Shown here: piece after piece, positions 60,952-64,000 of the stretch | Numbering within the stretch: the stretch's first letter is position 1 | How the letters are laid out: each line of letters opens with the position of its first letter | From: Thunnus maccoyii | Lineage: Eukaryota; Chordata; Actinopteri; Scombriformes; Scombridae | Assembly: GCF_910596095.1 (NCBI RefSeq) | Contig: NC_056538.1 | Coordinates: forward strand, 34,555,422-34,619,421 | Direction of reading: 5' to 3' | DNA length: 64,000 nt | The notes under the pieces: generated by a model | Databases searched by the model: none | Told to the model about the DNA's origin: nothing | Seen by the model: the letters and a program-made list of their open reading frames with translations, nothing else | Made by a program: the position numbers and the translations under genes

Positions 60952-61190
60952 GCAGTGCGTGTGCGTCGCTGAACTGCTGCGTCTCGCACGCTTGCAGCGT
61001 CCACACAGGAAGGAGATTCGAGGTCTCGCCTATTTTCTCCGCGTGACGCGCGCGGTTCTCAGCAGAAATAGACAGGGAACACGATAGAAAGATAGGGCTG
61101 CCAGTGGCAGAAGCGCCGCAGCAGACACGCTTCCTGTGTGGACGCTGCAAGCGTGTGAGACGCAGCAGTTCAGCGACGCACACGCACTGC
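60952..61190. mobile_element. Fold-back element with 61-bp arms
   Basis: 60952-61012 and 61130-61190 are reverse complements at 60 of 61 positions, separated by 117 bp. The region is GC-rich and CpG-rich, unlike its surroundings. It is likely a MITE. Frames 60836-61087 and 60842-61339 read across it and are not genes. Confidence 0.85.
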
Positions 61191-61589
61191 TCACGCCAGC
61201 GCCTCGTTCCTGACCGCATCACTGTCACGCCAACAATGACAGTAAAGCACCCTCGAGTGTAATATTGTTTAAATCCGAACCCACTGTGATTTGATTGGTT
61301 TGAGTGTGGAATGTGGGCGGGGTTAAAGAACACAGTCAATTCATAAATGAAAAGGACCTACCGGTATACGTTACTCAGGCTAATGTCATGAGGGGAACTG
61401 CTCCTCTGTAAACTCTCTGTTTCATATTTGAAACATAATGATCACTTTGAAGCATGAGTTGACCAGTTAAACATCCATAATATTCACCTCATAAAATGAG
61501 CAAGGTGTTGCTGCTCGTCTTCATGTGGTTCCAGCGATTTTTATCGCTTTGTGGCCGCAACGTAGGCTCGTTGTTACAAGACTATCGAC

Positions 61590-62292
61590 AGTGGTGGAAT
61601 ATAACTAAAGTACATTTACTCAAGTACTGTACTCAAGTACATACTTTACTGGAGTATTTCTATTTTATACAACTTTATACTTCTTCTCCACTACAAGACA
61701 GCTATAGTTACTTCTTAGTTATAAATTACTTCTCAGATTACAATTTTTCAAACTCTTCCTGTCCAGTGAAAACTATGTATCTCCAAATTCTGTGATTCTG
61801 AATGTTTGTGATAAACTGAAGGATTAAGTGATCCTTTATGAGTTGAGAAAATTCTGATTCTACTTCTTAAGCTAAATAAAATATTATTTCATAGTGGTAG
61901 TTTATTAAATAGTTTATTGTACTCTTGGATTAGCTGGAAAATGCATTGTCACAAAGCAGAAAACAGGCTGTTTTTCTGAGCTCATGAAAAGTTGACTTTT
62001 TAGAGATATGTGGTTCTCACGGGACAGAGACGCTACAAACATATGATGATCTTATAGAATATGATGCATCGCTGTAGATGAAACTACCCAACACTATATA
62101 AAGTAGATAAAATGATCACCTTAAACATCTACAACAGTAAAATGCAACACACACATGAATGCAGCAGTAATATTAAAAACATCATATATAGTAAAACACT
62201 GACAGGGACAATTGTTCTGCAGAATGAATACTTTTATTGTTCATACTTAAAGTAAATTTAGCTGATAACATTTACATACTTTTACTAAAGTA
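61590..62292 (-). mobile_element. Third copy of the 47-bp-array transposon family (no array)
   Basis: Starts cagtggtggaatataact, then 'catttactcaagtactgtac', which is the inverse of the 3' end at 27180-27236. It ends near 'acttttactaaagta'. This copy has no 47-bp units. Confidence 0.6.
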
Positions 62293-62570
62293 AGGTTTTA
62301 TTTATTTTATGATGGGGTTGGGTAGTAGTCCTGGGTAAAGAAAGGTTTCTGGTCTTGACTTGAAGAGATGGGAGGATGCGTATGTCAGTGATCAGTAAAG
62401 TGAGTTCCACAGTTTGGTGGCATAGAAGAGGGGGGCAGTTATGGAGGACATGAGTTATGATCATCAGATCTGTGCAGGCAGCAAGTACAGGTGTGAACCG
62501 GTTGTAGACGTTTGTCTGGTGAGGGTGTTGCACAGGTGGAAGAAAGATCTTGACCGTCTTGTTGACTCAG
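62293..62570 (-). pseudogene. Non-LTR retrotransposon RT C-terminal fragment
   Basis: On the minus strand a broken frame reads LFYATKLWNSL, then ASSHLFKSRPETFLYPG. This corresponds to the LWNSLP ... FKSRLKT.LF end of L2/CR1-type proteins. Confidence 0.55.
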
Positions 62571-63574
62571 AGGTTGCAGGATAGTGATGAAGGAGAGACA
62601 GCGGTGTTATCGACAGTCAGAGATGGTACCATGTTTCTATAGGTTTGTAAAAGGAACTATTTACATTTACAAGTGTGTAAATCAATGGAGAGGTGCGCTG
62701 TACCCCTGCGGCCCTGCTGGGCTCACAGGGAAGCAGGTGGCTGTGGTCCTTCCATGGAGGGACGCTGTCCATCAACATGTTTAAGTAGCTGTAACTGGTT
62801 CACAACACTGACTTCACAGTAGCAGCAGTGAAAATGTGCCGTTGTGCGACATGACTGCACACACTTCACAATGATGAAATGTGAAAGTGAACAGAAGTGT
62901 CAACTTTTCTAAATAACTTCATTTGAACAATATCAAACCATTTTCTAATACATCCAAACTGATATCAGCAGTTACAAAACAAAGCTTTGCTATAAACTAC
63001 ATGAGATGGTTGCTTATGTCAACATTAATTAATGATGAATTAATTCACTCTGCACAGTTAGATATGTAAACAGTGTTTATTTCTCTACATAACAAGACAG
63101 AAAAATCAACATCATGACTTATAATAATAAAAAACAAATGAAGTCATTCATTCTGAAAAACCTGAGTGACATCATTCTGCTTCAAAGATATTACAATGAA
63201 ACATTCAGCTATGTATCAAATATTATTGAAAATGACTGCAGCTTATTTTTTACCCATGTTGTGCATTAAAAGGTTTTTAATATGTTGTGCATCAAACACA
63301 TGGCATCTCATTGATAGATTAAATAAATGTGTAAATCACGTTGTGCCCATGTGTCAGGTGTTCCTCTGCTCATCATTCTAAAACTAACAATATACAAATA
63401 CATATTACAAAATGATTGACAGCTGGACTGAACTGACCTCTATATTTTAGATCACTAGCAGGATGTTTCAAATGATGTGGACAAACCGTTCTGTGATTGG
63501 AACATCTGCTGTTGCCATGAGAAACGCCCGATTTTTACAAACAAAGGTAACCACTTAACAGGAAAACCAGTTGA
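62571..63574. other. Non-coding
   Basis: No gene was recognised. Frames at 62584 and 63166 have no motif. Confidence 0.4.
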
Positions 63575-63890
63575 TTTGTAACACTGGATACAGATCTCTA
63601 TGCAGTTCACCATAATGCTGCTACAGACGGACAGTTTCTGTGTTTACTATCGTTCAGACTCACTTCATGTGAGAATCCTGTTTATTTGGGAAGCTGTAGG
63701 AGTCTCAGCAGCTCACCCTGATCATCATTGATTTGTGTGATAAACGTCTGTTTGTGAATCACCAGAATCTCTAGAACAGCTGAGAGAACAGAGTTAACCT
63801 GACACATAGAGACACAATGCTCACATTTATAGCAAATACATCAGCTTCAAATAAACCAGAATTTTACTGTATAATAATGTTATTGTAAAA
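63575..63890 (-). repeat. Inverted repeat, right arm
   Basis: The partner of 60470-60722. Beyond it the sequence is AT-rich to the end of the window. Confidence 0.85.
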
Positions 63891-64000
63891 ATCTTATGAT
63901 CATTAATATTGTGATATAATATTATTGGTATAATGTTACATATCAAAGACTGCTGATGCTGTTATAGTCATTATAATAATTATAATAATACAATAACAGC

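Noticed and set aside
60952-61190. microRNA precursor
   Set aside because: The arms are 61 bp with near-perfect pairing and a 117-bp loop, and the composition fits a MITE better.

Overview
The window looks like nuclear DNA of a ray-finned fish, most likely a percomorph. The genes have vertebrate introns. There are two intronless teleost-type odorant receptors, a vertebrate tRNA-Gly and a POLR2D gene whose product is nearly identical to mammalian RPB4. Between them lies a dense mix of fish transposon families: L2, L1, Tx1, DIRS/Ngaro, hAT-like, PIF/Harbinger, LTR elements and SINEs, plus many (CA)n tracts. There is no sign of operons, CRISPR or any bacterial or phage system.

Layout. 1-9.5 kb: odorant receptor cluster segment with two intact genes (5414-6334, 8478-9404), duplicated flanks, a shared 106-bp upstream module and a DIRS/Ngaro relic. 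9.5-17.5 kb: non-coding DNA with small DNA transposons, a 47-bp tandem array, an L1 ORF1 relic and an orphan last exon of a C-type lectin. 17.7-19 kb: a 1-kb 22-bp minisatellite, then tRNA-Gly(TCC). 21.1-25.5 kb: the complete four-exon POLR2D gene. It is tail-to-tail with the last exon of an atypical dual-specificity phosphatase on the minus strand (26029-26242). 26.3-44.6 kb: nested mobile elements, including a PIF/Harbinger relic, an L2 LINE, a solo LTR, a duplicated 1.4-kb LTR segment and a Tx1-like LINE on the minus strand whose 3' half is missing. 45-60 kb: a tandemly duplicated 5' end of a secreted von Willebrand A (vWA) domain gene. The first copy is broken by a CA microsatellite and the second carries four in-phase exons. 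The second copy's first intron holds an L1 relic, a 530-bp TG tract and an LTR element with a SCAN-like gag. 60-64 kb: a pair of inverted repeats enclosing a long palindrome and more transposon relics.

The genes here do not form one pathway. The odorant receptors are sensory GPCRs, POLR2D is a housekeeping RNA polymerase II subunit, the phosphatase is a signalling enzyme, and the vWA and lectin pieces belong to secreted or surface proteins. Most of what is unusual comes from duplication and transposition. The best leads are the vWA gene with a degenerate metal site, the short open tail conserved after its second exon in both copies, and the shared upstream module of the two receptors. All family assignments come from reading motifs; no database search was possible.
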